A stretch of DNA of 64,000 nt from CALDTK01 sp963837005 (GTDB taxonomy: Bacteria; Bacteroidota; Bacteroidia; Chitinophagales; Saprospiraceae): positions 546,782 through 610,781 of the forward strand of contig CAWIMC010000020.1 in assembly GCA_963837005.1 (NCBI GenBank), in the 5' to 3' direction. The notes beneath the pieces were generated by a model that saw only the letters and a list, made by a program, of their open reading frames with translations, ran no database searches and was not told the DNA's origin. Positions 18,212 through 29,600 of this stretch are shown one piece after another. Numbering within the stretch: position 1 is the first letter of the stretch; each line of letters starts with the position of its first letter. The translations under genes were made by a program, and so were the position numbers.

Positions 18212-18516
18212 AAATGCAGGTTAAAACTTGAAAAGAGAATTGTGACTCGGGGAGCCTCAAGGCCGCGGGATAAAGCTGTTTGGCCAGCTGTGATCACGGC
18301 GTCCGCGAAAGGCTATACTCGTATTTGTATCTGGGTGGCTGTTCGCTAGGTGCACCATGGGCGGTCAACGTGTGTTCAAACAGAGAGTTACGCATTATGT
18401 TCTATTGGCATATTGGGCGACAAACGCCGAGCTAGTCCAGCCCTGGTGTGGAATTTGTCACGCCACCTGCGGCTGCGGTTCGCAAGCAAAGTCGGCGTCA
18501 CGGATACCTTACCGCA
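18212..18516. other. Intergenic region between divergent DUF4331 and Crp/Fnr genes
   Basis: About 300 bases that should hold promoters for both genes. No clear -7 box, repeat or coding sequence is visible. An in-frame GTG at 18448 could extend the Crp/Fnr gene by 23 residues. Confidence 0.4.
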
Positions 18517-19098
18517 GTGACTCCCGACCACGCCGCCCTTCTCGCTTTCATCCGCGTCTACACCCCACTTGACGCCGCTGAAGCCACCCGCATCGAACGG
18601 ACGTGGGCCGAGTTTTGGCGACAGCCCAATCAAACTGTCCTTAAAGAAGGCCAGACCTGTCGCCACCTCTACTTCCTTACCGAGGGCCTCGTCCGCTACC
18701 ACTACACCGACGCGGACGGCTCCGACCGAACCAAGTTCTTCACCGAACCGCCTTACGTCTTCACGTCGATTCGCAGCCTCAGCACTGGCTCGCCGGCCAC
18801 GGAGTCGATCAGCACCGTTACCGCGTGTCGCGGCTTGCAGATCTCCGCAGTCGACAATGAGGCGCTGCTCCAAACCCCAGCCTACGCCGCTTTCGTGCGC
18901 AAGCTCATCGCCGAGGTGCAAGGCTTTACCGAAGACATCTTGCTAGAAGCCCAGGCGCTGAGCGCCGAAGACCGCTACTGTGCACTTCTCGAAGATAGAC
19001 CCACCCTCATCCAGCAGCTTCCGCTTAAATATCTCGCCAGTTACCTCGGTATCGCACCGCAGTCCCTGAGTCGTATCCGCAAGCGACTGGCCAATTAG
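18517..19098 (+). CDS. Crp/Fnr family transcriptional regulator
   Basis: 193 residues from the GTG at 18517 (216 from an upstream GTG at 18448). It has the cyclic-nucleotide-binding-like beta barrel (VLKEGQTCRHLYFLTEGLVRYHY) and a short C-terminal winged helix region ending LKYLASYLGIAPQSLSRIRKRL. This is the Bacteroidota Crp-like type that begins LLAFI..YTPL. cAMP-contacting residues are not evident, so the ligand is unknown. It lies just upstream of an SRPBCC protein and a small membrane protein, which it may regulate (inference). Motif variant GTTTTGGCGACAGCC at 18612-18626 encodes FWRQP. Confidence 0.85.
   Translation: MTPDHAALLAFIRVYTPLDAAEATRIERTWAEFWRQPNQTVLKEGQTCRHLYFLTEGLVRYHYTDADGSDRTKFFTEPPYVFTSIRSLSTGSPATESISTVTACRGLQISAVDNEALLQTPAYAAFVRKLIAEVQGFTEDILLEAQALSAEDRYCALLEDRPTLIQQLPLKYLASYLGIAPQSLSRIRKRLAN
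18612..18626 (+). repeat. 15-bp motif variant (spacer TGTC)
   Basis: GTTTTGGCGACAGCC; encodes FWRQP in the Crp/Fnr gene. Confidence 0.8.
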
Positions 19099-19147
19099 TT
19101 AACCTCGGTGCAGTGTCGTCAAGACTGCCTCATGGGAGATTTGCGCC

Positions 19148-19672
19148 ATGCTCACGATGCTTACCCTCGGACTCGCCCTCGCCGCACAAACGCCCGCCCG
19201 CCCACCGAAGCCCAAGAATCGCCACTTCTGGCACACCGAAACCACGACCGCCTCGCCGCAGGCCATCTGGGAAGTCTGGACAAAAGTGGACGCCTGGCAC
19301 CTCTTCGACAGCGAACTCGAGTCCGCACAGATCAACACGCCGAACGGTAGGCTGTCCACGCCCGGCCAAACCGGTGCTGTCGTCGACCTCAGTGGCCGTA
19401 CCTCTAGGTTCGTCATTACGGAGGTGACGCCCGAGCTCTCCTACACCTACGTTGCACAATTGCCGGCCTGCAAACTGTACGTCCGGCACCTCATCGTCGA
19501 GCTCGGGGATGGCCGGCGGTCCATCACGCACGAGGTCTGGTTCGCGGGCTTGATGCGCGGACCTTTCGCGGCCTTGCTCGGGCCACGCTTCCGACGTGCT
19601 CTGCCAGGGGTAGTGCAGGCCGTCGATACGCTCGCCACTTCCCTTGACCAATCTTCGCCCCATGACCAGTGA
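19148..19672 (+). CDS. SRPBCC (START/Bet v 1-like) family protein
   Basis: 174 residues. After a short N-terminal segment the sequence TTTASPQAIWEVWTKVDAWHLFDSELESAQI is the start of the SRPBCC fold, followed by the strand pattern to the C-terminal helix (FRRALPGVVQAVDTLATSL). These proteins bind hydrophobic ligands in a deep pocket. The next gene starts within its last codons (ATGACCAGTGA), so the two are translationally coupled. Confidence 0.7.
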   Translation: MLTMLTLGLALAAQTPARPPKPKNRHFWHTETTTASPQAIWEVWTKVDAWHLFDSELESAQINTPNGRLSTPGQTGAVVDLSGRTSRFVITEVTPELSYTYVAQLPACKLYVRHLIVELGDGRRSITHEVWFAGLMRGPFAALLGPRFRRALPGVVQAVDTLATSLDQSSPHDQ

Positions 19673-20054
19673 CCTTGCCCTGCGCATCATCTACGTCGCC
19701 AACGTCATCGTCGCGGGGCAGATCGGGCTCTCGGCACTCTTCACCCCCACTCGCGCCGCAGTCACCGTCTTCCAGAATGCCGTCGCGCCCTCGGAAGGCT
19801 TGCGATTCGTAGGTGCCCTCTGGCTCTCCATCGCTGTGCTGTCTATGATGGGTCTGCTTTCGCCAAAACCCTTTAGCGCTGTACTCGTCCTCCAGCTCAT
19901 GTACAAAGGGAGCTGGCTGCTCGTCGCGGCGCTACCGGCCGTGCGCTCGGGGGCAGACTACCCACGGGGCATGGCGGCCTTCTTCGTGGTCTGGGTACTG
20001 GTGCTGCCGTGGGTGATCCCGTGGCGGTGGCTGTTTGGGAGCGAAGCGGGCTAA
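19662..20054 (+). CDS. Small membrane protein, function unknown
   Basis: 130 residues with about four hydrophobic segments (IIYVANVIVAGQIGLSALF; GLRFVGALWLSIAVLSMMGLL; VLVLQLMYKGSWLLVAALPA; FFVVWVLVLPWVIPWRWLF). No family recognised. It overlaps the end of the SRPBCC gene. A one-mismatch copy of the 15-bp motif (TGCTTTCGCCAAAAC, 19855-19869) is read as LLSPKP, a different frame from the other copies. Confidence 0.65.
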   Translation: MTSDLALRIIYVANVIVAGQIGLSALFTPTRAAVTVFQNAVAPSEGLRFVGALWLSIAVLSMMGLLSPKPFSAVLVLQLMYKGSWLLVAALPAVRSGADYPRGMAAFFVVWVLVLPWVIPWRWLFGSEAG

Positions 20055-20058
20055 GACC

Positions 20059-20658
20059 TCAGCGCGGTCCCAGCTTCACGGTCAACTTCCCGCCTGGCGA
20101 GAGCTGGATCAGCCCTTGCTCCGCTTTGTGCAAATGCCGGTACGCCAGCAGGTCAAAGAGACAAAGCGCTGCCCCCTGGATCATAATGGCCTGCCCCCAA
20201 CCGCGGTCTCGGTCCTGGGTATCGCTACCGGGTCGACGTGAGCGCTCCAGCACGTAGACTCCGCCCGCGATGTAGGCCAGGTCTAGCCCGGCGTTGAAGA
20301 GCAGAATCTTCTCCGTACGGCGGAGGTCGGTGTAGGCAGCCTCGACGCTCTTATCGGCAGCGACATCCCGAAGGGCTCCGCGTCGTCCGAAGTACCCGAA
20401 CGTCGCGTTGATGGCCCCCCACCCCGCGTTCATGAGGTGAAACTGCCGCCACTGCTCGTCGTCGCTCGACAAGGCCCCCGCGCCCCCCGCGAGCACATTG
20501 ACCGCGCCCCATCCTGTCAGTACGGTCATCGCCTCGGCTTTGCGATCGAAGTACTGCCGCGGCCAGTCCGAGCCATCGAGTGGCGGCGTCTGTGAGAGCG
20601 CTCGAGCAGCCACGAGGCTACCGAGACTAAGGGCGAAGGTGCGGAGGAGCGTGAGCAT
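20059..20658 (-). CDS. Hypothetical protein with signal peptide, DUF6992-like
   Basis: 199 residues from the ATG at 20658. A signal or anchor segment (LLRTFALSLGSLVAARALS) is followed by weakly hydrophobic helices (VLTGWGAVNVLAGGAGAL; FNAGLDLAYIAGGVYVLE; GQAIMIQGAALCLFDLLAY). The NAGLDLAYIAGGVYL-type segment resembles a small Bacteroidota family I associate with DUF6992, with low certainty. It converges with the upstream membrane protein gene with four bases between the stops. Confidence 0.6.
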   Translation of the reverse strand: MLTLLRTFALSLGSLVAARALSQTPPLDGSDWPRQYFDRKAEAMTVLTGWGAVNVLAGGAGALSSDDEQWRQFHLMNAGWGAINATFGYFGRRGALRDVAADKSVEAAYTDLRRTEKILLFNAGLDLAYIAGGVYVLERSRRPGSDTQDRDRGWGQAIMIQGAALCLFDLLAYRHLHKAEQGLIQLSPGGKLTVKLGPR

Positions 20659-20751
20659 GGTAGGCCTAACCGGCAGCAAGCGAATTTGCTCACGGGGAGT
20701 AGGGTTGCTGATTCCAAATTCCTAATTCTAAGTTTGGAAGCAAACAGGTAA

Positions 20752-22501
20752 TCACCGCACCACCACCACCTGCGTCTCATACCGCAAAGGCTTCCTGCCT
20801 TCCTCGGTCAGCGTGACGACCGCCAGGTAGGTCCCCGTCGGCACGAAGCTCCCGCCCTGCTGGCCCGTCCAGCCCTCGAAGGGGGTGTCCGTCTGGAAGA
20901 GGCGCTTGCCCCACCGATCGTAGATCTGCAGCTCGTAGGCCAGCCCCTCGGTCAGAGAGATGCGCGGGCGGTACTCCACCGTGTAGCCCTCCGGCGCGAA
21001 ACCGGTCGGGAGGTACACCCGCGGACTGCGCAGTACGCACGTCGGGGCACTGCGCCACGGCAAAGTTTCCGCTTGTCGCCGGAAGATGGCGGGCGTCTCC
21101 ACGGTGGTCACCGTCTCGTAGCAAACCTGCCTAAAGTTGACATCGGTGACGTCGTGAAGGAAGACTTGCAAGGTGTCGGACGTAAAGATCAGGCGCGAGC
21201 CTACCGTCCCGTCGGCGAAGCGGAGGTCCCACTCCCGGTTGAGCGCGGCCGCACTCTGCGGCAAGGTCCACGCGAGGGCTACGTCGAAGGGACCGATCTC
21301 GGTGCCCGTCACGACGCTCGGTTGGGCTGGGTCGCTTTCGCGCAAAACACCACACCCGTCCGTAGACCGTACCACGACGCTCGCCGTGCTCCAGTCAAAG
21401 CCCGGTGGCACGTCGAGGGTTACCGTCGGCGAGGGGAGTATGTCGAAGTCGGGGTCCGTAGCGACGGGGGCGGCCTGGCCGCTGCCCTGCCGCACGATGT
21501 ACTCGGTGCCCGCATAGCCCGCGCGGGGCTCCCAGCGCCACCGCAGTTGCCAAGCCCCGTTCTCGAAGGTGAGCTGGGTGGTCTCGATTCGGTCGTCGGC
21601 CACGAAATCCACGGCGGAAAGGTCTACCGGCAGGGCTCCCACAAATCCGCCGTCGGCATCGAGGTAGATCACTTTCAAGGTATAGCCCGTATCGCTTGAG
21701 ACATCGGCAATCGTGAAGACCGTATCGGTGGCCGACACCCTCACAGAGTCGGTTTTGCCGCCCAGGCGCCTCCGCACCAGTACGGCCTCCGTAAACGGAA
21801 AGGGCCACACCGCCGCCAAACGACGCGTCACCGTCAAGCGGCCACTACATGCGTCTCGCGCAGCGTCGACGATGGCACTGCTGTACTGCGTCGACGAAAA
21901 GCTGCTCGACCCGCAGTCGTTGAGGCTACTAAGGTAGTAGATCGCTGGAGCTCGCTCTACCTGTGTCCCGATCTCGAAGTACTCCGTCACCCCATTGAGG
22001 ATGGAGTCTAGCAGCGTCGTGCCCGTAGCCGTCTCGCGGTAGATGTAGTACTTGGTGACGCGCGTATCCGGGGGGTTGCGCCAGCGGATGCGGGTGCCGT
22101 TAGGGGTGTAGTCGATCGATAAGATCCGCGGCACCTCCAGCGGGGAGCCGTCTAGGGTGTTGCTCCGGGGACTGCGTGTCGGCGTGCAACTCGGGTAGAC
22201 GCCGACGAGATTGAAGTAGTTGAGATTGGCGTTGGCCTGCACTTCTGTAAGCGAGTAGAAAGGCCCAGTACCCGCGGCCACGGTGCCGAGGAGCTGAAAC
22301 GGCCCGCCGACCTCCCGGCTGCCGAACACTTCGATCGTGCCGAGTGCACCACAGGGGGAGGTAGGCTCTTGCCAAAACAGCGTGTCGCCGCGCAGGCAGT
22401 TGAGCACCGGCGCGGTAGGCTGCCCCCGCAACGGTGACGCCGTGAACGCAAGGGCGATGCAACCCACTACAAAGCCGACGAAAGAAGATAATGTGCCTCA
22501 T
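20752..22501 (-). CDS. T9SS type-B (gliding-associated C-terminal domain) surface protein, one frame break near start
   Basis: About 582 residues. The C-terminal ~85 residues are a CHU_C/gliding-motility-associated sorting domain: VYLPTGFAPEG, YELQIYDRWGKRLFQTD, GWTGQQGG, VPTGTYLAVVTL. The rest is fibronectin-like beta sandwiches with YYIYRETATG-type strands. From the GTG at 22467 the N-terminus is an odd, short signal. Reading from the ATG at 22501 and removing one A of the run at 22481-22483 joins an MRHIIFF start to FVGFVVGCIALAFTASPLRGQ, a proper signal peptide. So one extra base probably sits there. Motif variant GGCTCTTGCCAAAAC (22364-22378) encodes FWQEP. Confidence 0.8.
22364..22378 (-). 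repeat. 15-bp motif variant (spacer TCTT)
   Basis: GGCTCTTGCCAAAAC; encodes FWQEP (minus) in the T9SS type-B protein. Confidence 0.65.
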
Positions 22502-22687
22502 AAATGCGTACGAACCGACGAGCAAAATAACCGATAAAAGCCGTGGCCGAAGTCACGGCAGAGGCGCCCTTCACCTACGCCTCGCCCCATTGCCGGCAAC
22601 TGAAATCGAAACGAAAAGCTCGACACGAGTCCGAGGTGCAGCGCTGCAACGTCCCTTTGGCATCCCATCGTTTGTGGTCCCCTGCCC

Positions 22688-23488
22688 TTAGCCGTCATTC
22701 CTCAGTGTTTTGCGGAAGCGTGCCGACAGCGAGTCCATTGGTAGGCGCTCCCGTAGGCGGTGTGCTTCGCCCGTGCCATTCGCGAAACGCCGCTCCCGGT
22801 ACACGAGCCCGATCCCCGCCGCGTATATCTCGATCGCGGCGGACTCGATAGCGAGCGTCCCGACGCTGTCCTGCTCGGTGAGTTCGCGGACGCTCCACAG
22901 TTGGGCGGGCAGGGACTGGCCTTCGAACACGTAGGTCGTATCGGTGCGGAAGCGCCGGTTGCGCGTGAGGGTATAGGTTGCGCGGGACGGGTTTTGGCGA
23001 AAGCCGCCCTTTTCGGCATCCCCGCCTACCGGAGGCTCGCCACTGCGGTCCGCGAAGGTCACTACGCTCACCAGCACCCGGTCGGTGTCTGGCGGCTCAA
23101 AACTGAACAGCGCTGGCTGTAGCACCTGCGCCTCGGTGATGACGCTCGTCGAATCGGTCGGGAGGTAGAGGCGCAGGTCCCGCAAGAGGCTCCCCTGCGC
23201 GACGATGCGCTCGTTGAGCAACTGCCGCGGCTGGAACCCGGCATCGTAAAACGTAGACACGAGCATCGTTGAATCGGGCGTCTGCACGCTGCGGTAGTAC
23301 CAATAGTGCGTTGGCGCGGGAGCATCGCCAACGCCCTCGTAGACGTACGCTAGCCCCTGGCCGAGCTCCTCGACGGGATAGTAGAATCGCGCCGACGGCG
23401 GCATCTCGGGCTGGCAGGCCGCGAGCGCATATAACGCCACCGCGACCGTAAGACTGACAATCGGCTTGCACCCTGAGACGATCTTCAT
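22688..23488 (-). CDS. Putative lipoprotein of unknown function
   Basis: 266 residues with a lipoprotein signal: hydrophobic stretch SLTVAVALYALAAC, Cys at residue ~25. The mature part shows beta-rich sequence without a recognised domain; RFYYPVEELGQGLAYVYEGVGD and THYWYYRS suggest a conserved small family. It is divergent from secA, and a TACCTTGC promoter-like box on the minus strand (23525-23532) precedes it. An exact motif copy at 22991-23005 encodes GFRQN in what looks like a loop. Confidence 0.7.
   Translation of the reverse strand: MKIVSGCKPIVSLTVAVALYALAACQPEMPPSARFYYPVEELGQGLAYVYEGVGDAPAPTHYWYYRSVQTPDSTMLVSTFYDAGFQPRQLLNERIVAQGSLLRDLRLYLPTDSTSVITEAQVLQPALFSFEPPDTDRVLVSVVTFADRSGEPPVGGDAEKGGFRQNPSRATYTLTRNRRFRTDTTYVFEGQSLPAQLWSVRELTEQDSVGTLAIESAAIEIYAAGIGLVYRERRFANGTGEAHRLRERLPMDSLSARFRKTLRNDG
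22991..23005 (+). repeat. 15-bp dispersed motif, exact copy
   Basis: Encodes GFRQN (minus) in a lipoprotein gene. Confidence 0.95.
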
Positions 23489-23524
23489 GCGTTGTACGAC
23501 CCCCAGGTCGCTTCGGTAAGCGGC

Positions 23525-23532
23525 GCAAGGTA
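23525..23532 (-). promoter_or_regulatory. Promoter-like box TACCTTGC for the lipoprotein gene
   Basis: Minus strand TACCTTGC, 36 bases before the lipoprotein start codon; one of the recurring TAnCTTYG/C boxes. The secA box lies 29 bases away on the other strand. Confidence 0.35.
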
Positions 23533-23561
23533 GCCGTCCGGCGATGGCTGCCTGCTCGCCG

Positions 23562-23569
23562 TATCTTCG
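23562..23569 (+). promoter_or_regulatory. Promoter-like -7 box upstream of secA (TATCTTCG)
   Basis: TATCTTCG lies 47 bases before the secA start in a GCCGTATCTTCGCGG context that recurs before other genes. Confidence 0.4.
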
Positions 23570-23616
23570 CGGCCCGTTTGCCCGACGCCTGGGCCACTAG
23601 ACCGAGAATACCCGAC

Positions 23617-27002
<3,386 letters not shown>

Positions 27003-27003
<1 letters not shown>

Positions 27004-27021
27004 TGGTTCACGGTGAACCAT
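27003..27021. terminator. Palindrome at the secA stop codon
   Basis: ATGGTTCACGGTGAACCAT is a perfect 9-bp inverted repeat around one base, starting within the secA stop codon. It could be a transcription terminator or a regulator site; no U-tract follows. Confidence 0.4.
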
Positions 27022-27045
27022 CGTGAGCAATGTGTAGCCGAACAC

Positions 27046-27053
27046 TACCTTGC
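27046..27053 (+). promoter_or_regulatory. Promoter-like box TACCTTGC upstream of SPOR-like gene
   Basis: TACCTTGC lies eight bases before the ATG. If used as a -7 box, the transcript would start almost at the start codon. Confidence 0.35.
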
Positions 27054-27061
27054 ACCAACTT

Positions 27062-27463
27062 ATGCGTCAACTCCTCTGGACCACGATTTTGGTTTTGGCG
27101 ACAGCCGTCACGACCGAAGCACAGATCACCATCGTAGAGCACGGACCGTTTACGCAAATGCTGGAACTATACGCCCGGCAAAACGGCGACCCCAACCGCA
27201 CCGTGTCCGGCTACCGAATACAGTTGCTCGCGACCACAGATCGCCTAAAGCTCGAGGAGATGGAGCGGCGATTCGAGCAGGATTTCCCGGAATACCCCGT
27301 GGATTGGAAACACGAAGCCCCGTACTACAAGCTGCGCACCGGGGCGTTTACGGATCGCACGAAGGCTACCGCCTTTTTGTACCGACTCAAGCGCACCTTC
27401 CCGAGTGCGTACCCGGCGATGGTGAAGGACATTCGTCCGGCCGAGTTGCTGCTCTACCGCTAA
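27062..27463 (+). CDS. Small secreted SPOR-domain-like protein
   Basis: 133 residues. A signal peptide (MRQLLWTTILVLATAVTTEAQ) is followed by a compact domain: VSGYRIQLLATTDRLKLEEMERRFEQDFP...YYKLRTGAFTDRTKATAFLYRLKRTFPSAYPA. The GYRIQLLAT...LRTGAFTDRTKATAFLYRLK pattern is that of SPOR domains, which bind denuded peptidoglycan. The gene lies directly upstream of rodA, consistent with a cell-envelope role. Motif variant GTTTTGGCGACAGCC (27092-27106) lies inside the signal peptide and encodes VLATA. Confidence 0.75.
   Translation: MRQLLWTTILVLATAVTTEAQITIVEHGPFTQMLELYARQNGDPNRTVSGYRIQLLATTDRLKLEEMERRFEQDFPEYPVDWKHEAPYYKLRTGAFTDRTKATAFLYRLKRTFPSAYPAMVKDIRPAELLLYR
27092..27106 (+). repeat. 15-bp motif variant (spacer TGTC)
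   Basis: GTTTTGGCGACAGCC; inside the signal peptide of the SPOR-like protein (VLATA). Confidence 0.8.
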
Positions 27464-27501
27464 CCCTCGCGCTTACGTCTTGGTAGGCTAGCCCCTCAGA
27501 C

Positions 27502-28929
27502 ATGGCCCAAACTGCCGTTCCCCGCAATCCGATCGCCGCGATCGACTGGCCGCTGCTGTCGATGCTGCTCGGCCTCATCGCCATCGGGTGGATCATGATC
27601 TACGCGGCGGGTATCGGCCAGGGTTACCCCCAGGGCTGGGGCGAGTGGCTCACGGGAACGCCGGTTGGCAAGCAGACCATTTTCGTAGGGATCTCGATGG
27701 CGATCCTCGTCTTTACGCTCGTAGCCAATCACCGCCTGTGGCGCGACGGAGCTTTCTTTATCTACCTCGTTACATTGTTGCTGCTGGTCGGCGTGATCTT
27801 TTTTGGACGGGAGATCAAGGGTGCACGCTCGTGGTACAATTTCGGGAGCTTCGGCCTCCAGCCGAGTGAGTTTGCCAAGTTTGGGACCGCGCTCGCGATG
27901 GCGAGTTTTTTGGCGGCGTACCGGGGGCAAGTCAAGAACGTGGTGACGTGGTTTCAGGCGGCGGGACTGTTCTTGTTGCCGGCCGTTTTAATTATGCTGC
28001 AGCCGGACGCCGGGTCAGCACTGGTGTTTACAGGCTTGACGCTGGTGCTGTATCGTGCAGGCCTGAATGCTCAGTTGTTCGTGATGGCGGGTTTTGGGGC
28101 GGTGATGCTGGTGACGGGGCTGGTGTTTGCGCCGAGCCTGATCGCGACCTGCCTGTTCGGACTCGCGGTAGTGCTGTTGGCGGCGCAGTTTCCGCGGGGG
28201 ATCATCTATGGAGCGGTGGCGCTCGCAGGCGTGGTGGCCTTGCTTTACTTCGGGCGCGGGGAGGAGGTGAACCCTTACCTCGGGTTGGCGCTGGCGACGG
28301 CAGTCTTCGCGGGACTCGCCATTTACTGGTACACGCACCGCAAATCGCAGCTCGTGCAGGCGCTCGTGGCCACGGTCGCGCTCGGAACGGCCGTCGCGGC
28401 AACGGCGAACTACCTCTTTAACAATGTCCTTGCCCCTCACCAACAGGACCGCCTCAATGTGTGGCTCCAACCGGCGAAGTGTGACCCGCGGGGTTCGCTT
28501 TATAATGTGTTGCAGTCGAAGATGGCGATTGGCTCGGGCGGTCTGCAGGGCAAGGGCTTTCTCGAGGGGACGCTCACGAAGCTGCGATACGTACCCGAGC
28601 AGACCACGGACTTCATCTTCTGCACCGTTGGCGAGGAGCACGGCTTTATCGGGGCGACGCTGGTGATTGGTCTCTTCCTGGGCATCTTGCTGCGGCTCGT
28701 GAGCCTGGCGGAGCGCCAGCGCTCAGTGTTCGCTCAGTACTATATGTACGGGGTGGCGGGTATCCTCTTCGTCCACTTCGCGCTGAATATCGGGATGACG
28801 ATGGGGCTGATGCCGATCATCGGGATTCCGTTGCCGTTTATCTCGTACGGCGGGTCAAGTCTGATGGCGTTCACGCTGATTATGGGTGTGGCGCTAAGAT
28901 TGGATGCGACGCGGACGGAGCGGGAGTAA
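27502..28929 (+). CDS. rodA: Rod shape-determining protein RodA (SEDS glycosyltransferase)
   Basis: 475 residues with about ten transmembrane segments. SEDS family peptidoglycan polymerase working with a class B PBP in side-wall elongation. Conserved segments: ARSWYNFGSFGLQPSEFAK, LIMLQPDAGSALVF, GSGGLQGKGFLEG, YVPEQTTDFIFCTVGEEHGF, and the C-terminal GIPLPFISYGGSSLM. The catalytic Asp of LQPDAGS is present. It is longer than E. coli RodA (370) because of an inserted hydrophobic region at residues ~200-300, as in other Bacteroidota. Confidence 0.92.
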   Translation: MAQTAVPRNPIAAIDWPLLSMLLGLIAIGWIMIYAAGIGQGYPQGWGEWLTGTPVGKQTIFVGISMAILVFTLVANHRLWRDGAFFIYLVTLLLLVGVIFFGREIKGARSWYNFGSFGLQPSEFAKFGTALAMASFLAAYRGQVKNVVTWFQAAGLFLLPAVLIMLQPDAGSALVFTGLTLVLYRAGLNAQLFVMAGFGAVMLVTGLVFAPSLIATCLFGLAVVLLAAQFPRGIIYGAVALAGVVALLYFGRGEEVNPYLGLALATAVFAGLAIYWYTHRKSQLVQALVATVALGTAVAATANYLFNNVLAPHQQDRLNVWLQPAKCDPRGSLYNVLQSKMAIGSGGLQGKGFLEGTLTKLRYVPEQTTDFIFCTVGEEHGFIGATLVIGLFLGILLRLVSLAERQRSVFAQYYMYGVAGILFVHFALNIGMTMGLMPIIGIPLPFISYGGSSLMAFTLIMGVALRLDATRTERE

Positions 28930-28972
28930 CGGATCGGAAGACACTTCGCTTACGTTTGCGAGCCTTGCTCAC

Positions 28973-28980
28973 TACTTTAG
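28973..28980 (+). promoter_or_regulatory. Promoter-like box TACTTTAG
   Basis: TACTTTAG lies 19 bases before a lipoprotein start, with TTTG 14 bases upstream of it. The same TTTG-N13-TACTTTAG arrangement occurs before the ECF sigma gene. Confidence 0.4.
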
Positions 28981-28999
28981 CGCAATCAACGTCTAGACT

Positions 29000-29530
29000 A
29001 TGAAATTCTCAGCCCTTTTTGCGGTCGTGATTGCGTTGCTGAGTGCTTGCGACAAGTCGGATGAGGGTCGACTCTGTTGCTTCCCCGGCAATGATACCGA
29101 CTTCGAGTTCAGCGTCACCTCTCCGGACGGAGCAGACTTGCTCAATCCATCGACGCCGGGTTACATCGACACCGATGATATTGCCGTGTACGAGTCGATG
29201 GACGGCGAGTCCGTGTATCTGTACGACGGAAGGCTCGACTACCCGAACAGTGTACGACTGCGTGAAGCGGAAGCAGGAGGTCGCGCTAAGCTCAGCCTCA
29301 TCAACACGTCACTATTCGATTCTGAGCGTGTAGGCCAAACCCGTTACGTGATCGACTGGAAGACTGCAAAGCCCGATACCATCGACGTAGCACTCACGCG
29401 CCTCGGCGATAGCAGATTGCTCAGCTTGGACGAGGTACAGCTCAACGGCGAAATGGTCTGGTCGTCGAGATCGCCTGAGCCGAACGACTTCGCGCACGAG
29501 CGCACCTTCGATATCGTCGTGCAGCCCTGA
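29000..29530 (+). CDS. Putative lipoprotein of unknown function
   Basis: 176 residues with signal peptide and lipobox (LFAVVIALLSAC, Cys at residue ~17). The mature part contains beta-rich sequence (ESMDGESVYLYDGRLD; VIDWKTAKPDTIDVAL) without a domain I recognise. It lies between rodA and tgt with its own promoter-like box, so it may be transcribed alone. Confidence 0.65.
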   Translation: MKFSALFAVVIALLSACDKSDEGRLCCFPGNDTDFEFSVTSPDGADLLNPSTPGYIDTDDIAVYESMDGESVYLYDGRLDYPNSVRLREAEAGGRAKLSLINTSLFDSERVGQTRYVIDWKTAKPDTIDVALTRLGDSRLLSLDEVQLNGEMVWSSRSPEPNDFAHERTFDIVVQP

Positions 29531-29600
29531 GGACTCGTGCGTCCGTTGGCGACGAGGAACTTAGCCGTACCAGTGGACAAAGCGACGTTGCTTTGCGCCC

